A DNA stretch of 64,000 nt. Source: CAZWVI01 sp964637165. GTDB taxonomy: Bacteria > Planctomycetota > UBA1135. Below are positions 1 through 7,915 of the stretch, piece by piece. A model generated the notes under the pieces. The model was not told where the DNA came from. It saw nothing but the letters and a program-made list of their open reading frames with translations, and did no database searches. Made by a program: the position numbers and the translations under genes. The DNA is taken from NCBI GenBank assembly GCA_964637165.1, contig CAZWVI010000006.1, positions 54,760 to 118,759 of the forward strand, written 5' to 3'. The stretch's first letter is position 1. Each line of letters starts with the position of its first letter.

Positions 1-320
1 GCTTGCGGGTGGAGTAAAGAATGCACTCCGTGATATACGGTTACCCCGCAACCAAAAACAAAAATGCCGACTGCGGCAAGCAGCGCGAACAGGAATTGTT
101 CAGCACCGTAGCCATAGTGAAATCGTTTATCGGCTGGTCGCCCACTGCGATGCAATCCGGCCCACAACAAGCCTTGATTGGCGGTATCTGCCATAGAGTG
201 AACCGCCTCTGCAAATAAAGAGCCCGATCCAGAAATCCAAAAAGCTATAAACTTCAAAATTGTCAGCACCCCATTTCCAAAAACGGCAGCGATGACAGCG
301 GTACGGGAACTTGCAGCCAT
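1..320 (-). CDS. Cation diffusion facilitator (CDF) transporter, 3' end cut off by window
   Basis: An open frame reads from an ATG at 320 to the window edge without a stop, about 106 residues of the N-terminus. It begins MAASSRTAVIAAVFGNG and has two hydrophobic segments before a loop. The segment EAVHSMADTANQGLL has the His-x3-Asp arrangement of transmembrane helix 2 in CDF/SLC30 divalent metal exporters, followed by the family-typical FHYGYGAEQF. CDF proteins export Zn2+, Fe2+ or similar ions in exchange for protons; the metal cannot be told from this fragment. It is divergent from the SRAP gene, with only 42 bp between the two starts. The rest of the gene lies outside the window. Confidence 0.85.
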   Translation of the reverse strand, partial: MAASSRTAVIAAVFGNGVLTILKFIAFWISGSGSLFAEAVHSMADTANQGLLWAGLHRSGRPADKRFHYGYGAEQFLFALLAAVGIFVFGCGVTVYHGVHSLLHPQ

Positions 321-362
321 GAAGGATATTGTGCCGGCGCCGGGCTTTAGAATGAAACCATC

Positions 363-1040
363 ATGTGTGGAGCCTTTACCACCCCCAAGGGATGGAATGC
401 CCTCGACTTGCACCCTGGCGAAGACTGGGTGGGATTAGAGGAGAGTTTTGCGGTGCGACCATTTGACTCCGCAGTCATTGTTTGCGATACGCCTTCGGGC
501 ATTAAAGCTGGACTTGCGGACCAATGGTCCTTGATTCCACCATTTGCAAAGGAGCGACGACTTCAATACAGCACCTTCAATGCACGACTTGACAAATTGC
601 AAAGTAGTGCGGTTTGGAAAACTGCATTTCCTTCGCAACGATGTTTAGTGCCAGCAAATGGTTTCTTCGAGCGGGTAAAGGAAAAAGGGGCCACAAAAAA
701 ACGCCCCTTCTATGTTCATCAAAGCGACGGTCGCCCATTTTGTTTTGCTGGACTATGGGCGAAGTGGCACGACGATGAATTTAAAAAAGATCTCTTAACT
801 TTTACCATCATTACTACCGAGCCTAATTCACTAATGCAAGACATTGGGCACCATCGCATGCCATGCATTGTGAGTGAAGATCATTATGAAGAGTGGTTAA
901 GTAAGGACCACCAGAACCAAAGCAAGTTATGCGATTTAATCGCCAATCCCCTAGCCAGTGATTTACTGCAAGCCTATCCCGTAGGCTACGAAATTAATTA
1001 TCGCAGCCACCACGGGCAGGAAACTATTGTTCCGCTTTAA
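363..1040 (+). CDS. SRAP-domain protein (YedK/HMCES family)
   Basis: The protein is 225 residues, the usual length for bacterial YedK. It starts MCGAFTTP, and after Met removal Cys2 becomes the catalytic N-terminal residue. The other hallmark residues are visible: Asn in STFNARLDKL, Glu in GFFERVKEKG and His in GHHRMPCIV. In the family, Cys2 forms a stable thiazolidine crosslink to abasic sites in single-stranded DNA and so shields them from strand cleavage. The start is fixed because Cys must be residue 2. It stands alone on the plus strand, convergent with the membrane-protein gene ending at 1041, so a monocistronic DNA-damage-tolerance gene is likely. Confidence 0.92.
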   Translation: MCGAFTTPKGWNALDLHPGEDWVGLEESFAVRPFDSAVIVCDTPSGIKAGLADQWSLIPPFAKERRLQYSTFNARLDKLQSSAVWKTAFPSQRCLVPANGFFERVKEKGATKKRPFYVHQSDGRPFCFAGLWAKWHDDEFKKDLLTFTIITTEPNSLMQDIGHHRMPCIVSEDHYEEWLSKDHQNQSKLCDLIANPLASDLLQAYPVGYEINYRSHHGQETIVPL

Positions 1041-1613
1041 CTAATTCCACAGCCAAGCAAAGGTGCCGGCAGTGGTTAGGGCGTAAAGAGTGCCATCGAA
1101 TACAAACTTCAAAGTGATGTTAAAACTTTGCCCCTTCCAGATGTTGTCCTGCAGGGCGGGGAGAGCGTAACCAAGGAATGCCGCAGTACCGGCCACGCGG
1201 AATACTTGCAAGTAATCAGCTTCAGCAGTTAGGGCGAGGTTGGTGATGTAGGCGACAAATACACTTACCAGGCCAGTAAACAAAAACCACTTCAAAAGGT
1301 TTTTGCCCATGTTGAATCCATTTGCATCGAACACGGTAATAAAACCAACTGGACCTTGTTTTATTTTCGCTTTCATCTCTTCACTACCATATTCTTTGCC
1401 GCACTGAGGGTGAGGGAAAACATATGAACCAGGGGCAAGCCCTTGGCCGCGAAACATCTTTAATGCCCCTTCTTCATCGGGAAGACAAGTATGGTCGTTA
1501 TTGTGCATTTGCAACACCATGTGCACGAGGATGCTAACCAAAAAAATGTACACTGCCGAAAGCAGAATGGGAAGCCAGAGTTCTACGATGAAAATCATCG
1601 ACTCAGCATACAT
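1041..1613 (-). CDS. Membrane protein of unknown function
   Basis: The protein has about 190 residues and I do not recognise a family. An N-terminal transmembrane segment (ELWLPILLSAVYIFLVSILV) is followed by a roughly 70-residue soluble stretch with two cysteines and many charged residues, then three more hydrophobic segments (around LLKWFLFTGLVSVFVAYI, VAGTAAFLGYALPAL and LYALTTAGTFAWLW). The start is uncertain: TTG at 1628, ATG at 1613 and ATG at 1598 are all in frame and none has a clear ribosome binding site. It lies 50 bp downstream of hbd on the same strand and could be the last gene of the ppsA-thiolase-hbd run. Confidence 0.7.
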   Translation of the reverse strand: MYAESMIFIVELWLPILLSAVYIFLVSILVHMVLQMHNNDHTCLPDEEGALKMFRGQGLAPGSYVFPHPQCGKEYGSEEMKAKIKQGPVGFITVFDANGFNMGKNLLKWFLFTGLVSVFVAYITNLALTAEADYLQVFRVAGTAAFLGYALPALQDNIWKGQSFNITLKFVFDGTLYALTTAGTFAWLWN

Positions 1614-1663
1614 GAGCCGTTGTTTCAACAGGGAGATTTTCAGCCTGCTAGGCTTAGGGTGTT

Positions 1664-2524
1664 CTATTTAGCGTAGTCGTAAAAACCGGCGCCAGATTTC
1701 ACCCCAAGTTTTCCAGCTTCGACCATTTCGCGAAGCAATGGGCATGGGGCGTACTTGTCTTCCTTGAGGCCGGCGTGCAAAACATCCATGATGCTTAGGC
1801 AAATGTCGAGTCCGATGTAATCAGCGAGCGCAAGTGGTCCCATTGGGAAGTTGCAACCGAGTTTCATCACGATATCGATTGATTCGCGATCCCCGACTCC
1901 GGTGTGCAACGACCACACTGCCTCGTTAATCATCGGCATCAAAATACGATTGGCGATAAAGCCCGGGAAGTCGTTGGCGACTCCGCAAGTTTTGCCAATT
2001 GCTTCCGACCAGGCGATGGTTTGAGCGCAAGTCTCATCGGAAGTTTTGTCGCCACGGATAATTTCGACTAACTTCATGATGGGAACTGGATTCATAAAGT
2101 GCATGCCAATAACTTTTTCGGGGCGGCTGGTGGCCTCGGCGATGCGCGTTATAGAAATGGACGAAGTATTAGAAGCCAAGATAGTGTGCGCAGGAGCGGC
2201 GGCATCGGCAGTTTTGAAAATATCCTGCTTAACCTCTTCGTTTTCGAAAACCGCTTCGACCATTAAATCGCAATCGCTTACTGCGGAAGACAAATCGGTG
2301 GAGAGAGTAATTCGCGCCATAATTCCATTCGCGTCCTCCTGGCTCATCTTCTCTTTCTTAACGAATCGGCTAAGAGATTTTTCAATTCCGGCGCGCCCGC
2401 GCTCAAGTGCTGCCTCGCTCATATCGACCATGCACACGGCGTGGCCAAAGCTAGCGAAGGTTTGCACAATGCCGTTGCCCATGGTTCCGGCACCGACGAC
2501 AGTTACTTTGGTGGAGTTAGTCAT
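1664..2524 (-). CDS. hbd: 3-hydroxybutyryl-CoA dehydrogenase
   Basis: This 286-residue enzyme interconverts acetoacetyl-CoA and 3-hydroxybutyryl-CoA with NAD(P)H. The N-terminal Rossmann motif VGAGTMGNGI is intact. The catalytic His lies in IGMHFMNPVPIMKLVEI, preceded by SNTSSISITRIA, and the C-terminal helical domain ends with KLGVKSGAGFYDY, all typical of the family. The length matches single-domain bacterial Hbd/PaaH rather than fused FadB. The gene follows the thiolase by 30 bp on the same strand, so the two probably form a condensation-reduction pair for butyrate/PHB-type metabolism or, in reverse, beta-oxidation of C4 units. No crotonase is present in the window. Confidence 0.93.
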   Translation of the reverse strand: MTNSTKVTVVGAGTMGNGIVQTFASFGHAVCMVDMSEAALERGRAGIEKSLSRFVKKEKMSQEDANGIMARITLSTDLSSAVSDCDLMVEAVFENEEVKQDIFKTADAAAPAHTILASNTSSISITRIAEATSRPEKVIGMHFMNPVPIMKLVEIIRGDKTSDETCAQTIAWSEAIGKTCGVANDFPGFIANRILMPMINEAVWSLHTGVGDRESIDIVMKLGCNFPMGPLALADYIGLDICLSIMDVLHAGLKEDKYAPCPLLREMVEAGKLGVKSGAGFYDYAK

Positions 2525-2554
2525 TTTGTTTTATTGGTTATTAGTACTGCTTGT

Positions 2555-3736
2555 CTAGCAAAGTTCCACCGACATCGCTACCGCGTTGCCGCCGCCTAGA
2601 CACAGGGCGGCGAGGCCTTTTTGGGCGGAGCGGTCTTTGAGGGCGTAGAGCAAAGTGGTGAGGATGCGGGTGCCTGATGCGCCGATTGGGTGGCCTAGTG
2701 CGACGGCGCCGCCGTGCACGTTGATGCGTTGGGCGTCAAGTTTTATTTCCTGAGTTAGCGCGCAGGCGGCGGAAGAAAACGCCTCGTTAAGTTCAATTAG
2801 GTCAAAATCATTGCGGTTGAGACCGGTGCGCGCTTCAAGGTTTTCAATCGCATGTTTCGGCGCCATCATGACCCACTCAGGAGCCATACCGCCGGCGGCA
2901 TAACCAGTAATTTTGGCCAGCGGATTGAGACCATACTTTTCGCAAGCGGCCGCCGAAGCAACCACAACTGCCGAGGCACCATCGGAAAGTTGCGAAGCAT
3001 TGCCAGCAGTTACCGAACCGTCCTTTTTGAAGGCGGCGCGCATTTTGCCAAGACTTTCAGCGGAGCTGTCACCGCGTACGCCCTCATCGGCGTTAAATGC
3101 AAGCGGATCCTTCTTACGTTGCGGCACCGAGACTTCAAAAGTCTCTTCCTCAAACTTGCCTGCTTCCCAAGCGGCGGCGGCTTTAATGTGCGAGTTTGCC
3201 GCAAACTCATCCTGCATTTCGCGACTGATGTTGTATTCGTCGGCAACCAATTCGCCGGTCATGCCCATGTGTTGATCAGAATATGCGTCCCACAAACCAT
3301 CATGGACCATTGAGTCCAACAATTGGGCGTGGCCAAGGCGCGCTCCTTGGCGAGCACTTGGCACCAAGTACGGCGCATTCGACATCGATTCCATACCGCC
3401 GGCAACCACGATTTGGTTATCGCCAGCTTTAATCGATTGGGCGGCCAGCATCACAGCCTTAAGTCCAGAACCGCAAACTTTGTTCACCGTAAACGGCGCA
3501 ACTTCATCGGGGATTCCAGCAGCGCGCGCGGCTTGGCGAGCAGGGTTTTGACCCACGCCCGCCTGCAGCACATTGCCCATGATGACTTCATCTATCGCCG
3601 AGCCGTCAAGACCCGCGCGGCGTAAAGCCTCTGAAATCGCGAATGCGCCCAATTCAGGCGCACGAAAGCCAGAAAGAGAGCCCTGAAATCTTCCGATTCC
3701 AGTGCGGCAAGCTGAAGCAAGGTAGACGTCGGTCAT
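2555..3736 (-). CDS. Acetyl-CoA C-acetyltransferase (thiolase II)
   Basis: The protein has 393 residues, the usual thiolase length. The active-site Cys is in NKVCGSGLKAV, the His in ALGHPIGASG and the second Cys in ALCLGGGNAVA; the substrate-loop motif GGMESMSNAPY is also present. It condenses two acetyl-CoA to acetoacetyl-CoA or does the reverse. Its ATG (3736-3734) lies inside a short palindrome that also contains the ppsA stop, leaving only 16 bp between the two genes. With hbd immediately downstream and acetoacetyl-CoA synthetase 4 kb away, the organism has the parts for acetoacetate/3-hydroxybutyrate turnover. Confidence 0.94.
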   Translation of the reverse strand: MTDVYLASACRTGIGRFQGSLSGFRAPELGAFAISEALRRAGLDGSAIDEVIMGNVLQAGVGQNPARQAARAAGIPDEVAPFTVNKVCGSGLKAVMLAAQSIKAGDNQIVVAGGMESMSNAPYLVPSARQGARLGHAQLLDSMVHDGLWDAYSDQHMGMTGELVADEYNISREMQDEFAANSHIKAAAAWEAGKFEEETFEVSVPQRKKDPLAFNADEGVRGDSSAESLGKMRAAFKKDGSVTAGNASQLSDGASAVVVASAAACEKYGLNPLAKITGYAAGGMAPEWVMMAPKHAIENLEARTGLNRNDFDLIELNEAFSSAACALTQEIKLDAQRINVHGGAVALGHPIGASGTRILTTLLYALKDRSAQKGLAALCLGGGNAVAMSVELC

Positions 3737-3756
3737 GACCCAATATTTTAGGTCAT
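3735..3756. repeat. 22-bp palindrome between ppsA and thiolase (degenerate repeat relative)
   Basis: Arms ATGACC and GGTCAT enclose CAATATTTTA. The left half, ATGACCCAATATTT, is identical to the repeat at 12727-12753, but the GGGGTCAGAGTC half is missing. It contains both the ppsA stop (TGA, 3755-3753) and the thiolase ATG (3736-3734). It may form a hairpin that attenuates transcription or influences translation at this junction. Confidence 0.6.
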
Positions 3757-6140
3757 TTATCTTCCGCCGCCTTCACCACTTTCAACATATCTACCAAACT
3801 ATCTGGGTTGAGTGAAATAGTGTCAATCCCCCGCTCGACTAACCACTCGGTGATCTCGGGGAAATCGCTAGGCGCTTGGCCGCAAATGCCGATGTACTTG
3901 CCTTTGGCCTTGCAAGCGACAATCGCCATTTCCATCATCTTGAGCACCGCTTCATTGCGTTCGTCAAAACCCTTCAACAAGCCCGAGTCGCGGTCCACGC
4001 CCAATGTCAATTGGGTCATGTCATTTGAGCCGATACTCATACCGTCAAAGTGCTCTAAAAACTCGTCAGCCATCAGCGCGTTAACCGGTAGTTCACACAT
4101 CAGGTAAACCTTTAAGTCGTTAACTCCGCGCTTGAGCCCGTGTTCGGCCATTAATTCGAGAACGCGCGCGCCTTCTTCGACCGTGCGCACAAATGGAATC
4201 ATTGGTATGACATTGGTCAAACCCATAGCCTCGCGCACTTCTAATAAAGCCTCGCATTCAAGGGCAAAGGCCTCGGCAAAGTCAGGAGAAAAATAGCGCG
4301 ATGCACCTCGAAACCCAATCATGGGGTTTTCCTCGATTGGTTCAAAGGAATGGCCGCCCAAAAGGGCCGCGTATTCATTCGACTTAAAGTCGGATGTGCG
4401 CACCACCACTGGTCGCGGGTAGAAGGCGGCGGCGATGGTGCCAATTCCCTCGGCAAGTCTTTGAACGAAGTAATCGCGCGGGCTTGAATAACCGGCAATT
4501 GCTGGGTCCACTTCAGCGCGCGCTTCATCGGTCAAATTTTCATACTCAAGCAAGGCACGTGGGTGCACGCGAATTGAATTGTTAATGATGAACTCAAGCC
4601 GCGCTAAGCCGATGCCTGCCGCCGGCAGCCGCGAGTGGTGCAGTGCTTGGTCGGGGTCGGCGACATTTAAGTAGAGATCGGTCTTCGGAGTTTCTAAACC
4701 ACTCAAGTCATAACGATCGACTTGCCACTTACCAATTCCGTGGTAAACAAAACCCGTTTCACCCTCGGCGCATGAAACCGTAACATCTTCGCCATCAGGC
4801 ATTTGATCTGTGGCATCTCTGGTACCGACAACTGCGGGGATTCCAAGTTCGCGGGCGATAATCGCCGCGTGACAAGTTCGACCACCACGATTAGTTACCA
4901 AAGCCGAAGCAATCTTCATTACCGGTTCCCAATCGGGGTCGGTAATGTCGGTTACGAGTACTTCGCCTGGTTGCAATTGATTCATATCCTCGGCGTCGAG
5001 AATTACCCGCGCTTTACCAGCGGCAATACGCTTGCCAACTGAGCGGCCTTCAATCACGATTTCTCCGTGGGTGTCCATACGGCAAACTTCATGAAACACG
5101 CCCGAGTCGCTCGAATGCACGGTTTCAGGGCGGGCTTGCAAAATATAAATCTTGCCGTCTTGCCCGTCCTTTGCCCACTCTATGTCCATTGGACATTCGC
5201 GCTCTGCATGCTTTGAGTAGTGGTCTTCGATTGCGAGCGCAAAGCGTGACAACTCTAAAATTTCGTGATCTTGCAGCGCAAAATTGTCGCGCGCCAATCT
5301 TGAAACAGGTACGTTGCGCGTTGATGACCCAGCACTTGGGTCGCGCGAGTAAACCATTTTCAAAGCTTTATCGCCAAGGCGGCGCGAAAGAATTGGACGT
5401 TTATTTTTCCGCAGTGCCGGCTTAAACACGCGGAATTCGTCGGGGTTTACCGTTCCTTGCACCACGTTCTCGCCAAGTCCCCAAGCGGCGTTAATTAAAA
5501 TGATGTCACGGAAACCGGATTCGGTATCGAGTGTAAATATTACGCCGGAAGATGCGCGGTCAGAACGCACCATCTTTTGCACGGCTACCGAAATCAACAC
5601 CCCTTCATGCGGAAAGTTTTGATTGTTGCGATAAGAAATTGCGCGGTTAGTAAACAGGGAGGCAAAAACGCGCTTGACCGCTTCCATTAAGTTTTGCGTT
5701 CCGCGAATATTTAGATAACTTTCCTGTTGTCCGGCAAAACTTGCAGTCGGCAAATCTTCGGCAGTTGCCGATGAACGCACCGCCACGTCGCAGTCAACTC
5801 CATACTTCTCCTCCATCGCTTTATAGGCCGTGCTTACTTGTTCAGATATTTCATCGATAAATTTACCGTCCAAAATTCCAGCGCGAATAGATGCGCCAGC
5901 TTGTTCAAGTGCGGCAAGATCACCGTCCGGTAATTCAGCTAAGGTCTTACGGACGAATTCTTCCAAACCATTATGTCGAAGAAATTCTTGATAGGCATCG
6001 ACCGTGACCGCAAAGCCACCTGGGACGCGCACCCCCATATTGCTGAGGTTGCAAACCATTTCGCCGAGAGATGCGCATTTGCCGCCAACGCGGGGCAAAT
6101 CGGCCAAGCCAATTTCAGTAAAGTCGAGCGTGTATTTCAT
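3753..6140 (-). CDS. ppsA: Phosphoenolpyruvate synthase
   Basis: The ATG at 6140 gives 795 residues, the size of E. coli PpsA; an in-frame TTG at 6173 would add eleven unlikely residues. Domains in order: N-terminal PEP/pyruvate-binding ATP-grasp domain (from VGGKCASLGEM, with AVRSSATAEDLPTASFAG), the swivelling phosphohistidine domain (catalytic His in GGRTCHAAIIARELG) and the C-terminal TIM barrel (GSNDMTQLTLGVDRD, ending with GICGQAPSD). It converts pyruvate plus ATP to PEP, AMP and phosphate, the entry to gluconeogenesis. It fits with the PPi-dependent phosphofructokinase elsewhere in the window and with carbon entering as acetyl-CoA or amino acids. Confidence 0.95.
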   Translation of the reverse strand: MKYTLDFTEIGLADLPRVGGKCASLGEMVCNLSNMGVRVPGGFAVTVDAYQEFLRHNGLEEFVRKTLAELPDGDLAALEQAGASIRAGILDGKFIDEISEQVSTAYKAMEEKYGVDCDVAVRSSATAEDLPTASFAGQQESYLNIRGTQNLMEAVKRVFASLFTNRAISYRNNQNFPHEGVLISVAVQKMVRSDRASSGVIFTLDTESGFRDIILINAAWGLGENVVQGTVNPDEFRVFKPALRKNKRPILSRRLGDKALKMVYSRDPSAGSSTRNVPVSRLARDNFALQDHEILELSRFALAIEDHYSKHAERECPMDIEWAKDGQDGKIYILQARPETVHSSDSGVFHEVCRMDTHGEIVIEGRSVGKRIAAGKARVILDAEDMNQLQPGEVLVTDITDPDWEPVMKIASALVTNRGGRTCHAAIIARELGIPAVVGTRDATDQMPDGEDVTVSCAEGETGFVYHGIGKWQVDRYDLSGLETPKTDLYLNVADPDQALHHSRLPAAGIGLARLEFIINNSIRVHPRALLEYENLTDEARAEVDPAIAGYSSPRDYFVQRLAEGIGTIAAAFYPRPVVVRTSDFKSNEYAALLGGHSFEPIEENPMIGFRGASRYFSPDFAEAFALECEALLEVREAMGLTNVIPMIPFVRTVEEGARVLELMAEHGLKRGVNDLKVYLMCELPVNALMADEFLEHFDGMSIGSNDMTQLTLGVDRDSGLLKGFDERNEAVLKMMEMAIVACKAKGKYIGICGQAPSDFPEITEWLVERGIDTISLNPDSLVDMLKVVKAAEDK

Positions 6141-6211
6141 GTGGAGAGCGGGGCTGGCGAGGGGCTCAGCCAAGACTTTAAGTAATACCTCATTAATGAC
6201 AAAGAAGTTGT

Positions 6212-6670
6212 TTAATCCAAATAATTTGGCAAGGTCGGCTTTGAAATATGTTCAAAAATTAAAGAAGTCTCGATGTGCTCAACTTCGGGCCGTGAGGTGA
6301 AAGAATCGAGCACGATATCGCGCAGGTGGTCAGAGTCACGCGCGGCAACTTGAGCCAGGAAATCGTGGCCACCACTTACGTGCCATAAGGAAATAACCGA
6401 TGGCAGTTCGGCCAAATAATCATGGAATTCACTAACTTCCGCGCGCGAATGTTTGCGCAGGCGCAAGGCGATAAAAGCTTGCAAACCAATGCCTAGTGCT
6501 TTGGGTGCAACTTTCGAATGGGCACCCAAGAGCACCCCACTCTGTTGAAGCTTTTTCACACGCTCCAGGCATGATGATGGCGAGAGTTTGACCCTGGAAG
6601 CCAACTCCTTATTTGACAGCCGTGCATTATTCTGCAATTCGGTCAAAATAGCGGATTCAATTCTGTCCAT
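6212..6670 (-). CDS. Lrp/AsnC-family transcriptional regulator
   Basis: The protein has 152 residues. An N-terminal winged helix-turn-helix (MDRIESAILTELQNN, then LSNKELASRVKLSPSSCLERVKKL) is followed by a RAM/AsnC ligand-binding domain (KALGIGLQAFIALRL ... GGHDFLAQVAARD). Lrp-family members are octameric sensors, usually of amino acids, that often control a divergent neighbour. Here the neighbour is a methionine gamma-lyase-like enzyme, an arrangement known for mdeR/mdeA in Pseudomonas, so a sulfur amino acid such as methionine is a plausible effector (inference). The short intergenic region holds a two-copy direct repeat suited to Lrp binding. Confidence 0.92.
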   Translation of the reverse strand: MDRIESAILTELQNNARLSNKELASRVKLSPSSCLERVKKLQQSGVLLGAHSKVAPKALGIGLQAFIALRLRKHSRAEVSEFHDYLAELPSVISLWHVSGGHDFLAQVAARDSDHLRDIVLDSFTSRPEVEHIETSLIFEHISKPTLPNYLD

Positions 6671-6688
6671 ACGTTATTTTTAGCACAT

Positions 6689-6726
6689 TTCCGCCAATAA
6701 TTCGTCTAATTCCGCTATTTATTCGT
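6689..6726. promoter_or_regulatory. Tandem 17-bp direct repeat, candidate Lrp operator
   Basis: TTCCGCCAATAATTCGT (6689-6705) and TTCCGCTATTTATTCGT (6710-6726) agree at 14 of 17 positions. Their starts are 21 bp apart, two helical turns, so both face the same side of the DNA. They lie between the divergent starts of the Lrp-family gene (6670) and the PLP enzyme (6740), the expected place for autoregulation and control of the target gene. Confidence 0.6.
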
Positions 6727-6739
6727 GGATAATTTGGGT

Positions 6740-7915
6740 ATGCCTGATTCCTTCCGCACTCGCGCCGTACACGCTGGCCGCCACGATTTGACCGAACTTG
6801 GGGTCCATGCCCCACCGCTAGATTATTCAAGCACCTACCCAATTAGCAGTTTGGAAGAGGGCGTTGTGAGTATTGACTCTTTTATTGAGGGCAAGGCCGA
6901 GGCCAAGAACCCCATTTACTCACGGCTCTTTAACCCAACCGTTGGGCGTTGGGAACAAGGCGTTTGTGAACTTGAAGGTGGTTCAAGTGGCGTCGCTTTT
7001 GGATCGGGCATGGCGGCAACTACCGCAGCGTTAATGGCGATGCGGGTGGTCGGCATGGGTGACGGTCGCGCGCGCAATCACGTTGTTGCAGTGCGCCCAC
7101 TATATGGGGGCACTGATCACCTACTGGCCAGTGGCCTACTCGGTCTGGAGGTAACTTGGGCCAGCGTTGACCAAATAGCCCAATCGATACGCCCAGATAC
7201 TGGCCTAGTTTGGATTGAAACTCCAGCCAACCCTACCTTAAGTGTTGTTGACATAAAGGCGGCCTGTGAAGCCGCTGGCGATATTCCGGTCATTGTTGAC
7301 AACACTTTCTCCACCCCAATTTTACAACGCCCACTTGAATTGGGCGCCGGATTGGTTTTGCATAGTGCGACCAAATTCCTTGGTGGACATGGCGATGTCT
7401 TGGCTGGAATTGTGGTGACTAAAGATGAAACTTGGGCGAGTGCCTTGCGCCAAGTGCGAATTTTGACTGGCGCGGTTTTGCACCCACAAGCCGCTTGGCT
7501 CTTGCATCGTTCACTTCCAACTTTGCCACTGCGAGTGGGTCAGGCACAAAGCAATGCTATTGAAGTTTGTGTATGGTTACGTGAACAATCATCAATCAAT
7601 AAAGTTATGTTTCCGGACCAAGATAAAACCGCACTCGGCCAAATGGACGGCCCCGGTTCACTGATTGCTTTTGAAGTTGATGGAGGTTTCGAAGCCGCCG
7701 CCAAATTAATTAACCATGTAAAATTATGCGTACCAGCGGTTAGCTTGGGCTCATGCGATAGCTTGATTCAACATCCGGCCGGACTAACCCACCGCGTTCT
7801 TTCCGATGAAGCGCGCCTAGAGGGCGGAATTACTGAAGGATTAGTACGCTTGTCGGTTGGAATTGAAAATGCCAAAGACATTATCGCAGACCTCGACCAA
7901 GCCTTAAGCGGCTAA
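6740..7915 (+). CDS. Cys/Met metabolism PLP enzyme (methionine gamma-lyase-like)
   Basis: The chosen ATG at 6740 gives 391 residues starting MPDSFRTRAVHAG, a family-typical N-terminus; an in-frame GTG lies at 6725. The fold-type I trans-sulfuration family is clear: YSRLFNPTVGRWEQGVCELEGG near the N-terminus, FGSGMAATTAALMAM for phosphate binding, VDNTFSTPILQRPLELGA with the PLP-contacting Asp, and LHSATKFLGGHGDV with the Schiff-base Lys. The family includes methionine gamma-lyase, cystathionine gamma-synthase and beta/gamma-lyases, and sequence alone does not separate them. The divergent Lrp-type regulator favours a catabolic methionine or cysteine lyase. Its last four bases overlap the convergent acetoacetyl-CoA synthetase gene. 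Confidence 0.85.
   Translation: MPDSFRTRAVHAGRHDLTELGVHAPPLDYSSTYPISSLEEGVVSIDSFIEGKAEAKNPIYSRLFNPTVGRWEQGVCELEGGSSGVAFGSGMAATTAALMAMRVVGMGDGRARNHVVAVRPLYGGTDHLLASGLLGLEVTWASVDQIAQSIRPDTGLVWIETPANPTLSVVDIKAACEAAGDIPVIVDNTFSTPILQRPLELGAGLVLHSATKFLGGHGDVLAGIVVTKDETWASALRQVRILTGAVLHPQAAWLLHRSLPTLPLRVGQAQSNAIEVCVWLREQSSINKVMFPDQDKTALGQMDGPGSLIAFEVDGGFEAAAKLINHVKLCVPAVSLGSCDSLIQHPAGLTHRVLSDEARLEGGITEGLVRLSVGIENAKDIIADLDQALSG

Noticed and set aside
21..218. 65-residue open frame on the plus strand
   Set aside because: It is the antisense of the truncated CDF transporter, whose reverse-strand translation has clear family motifs.
2852..3313. Long plus-strand open frames opposite the thiolase gene
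   Set aside because: They are antisense frames within a strongly conserved thiolase; no family features.
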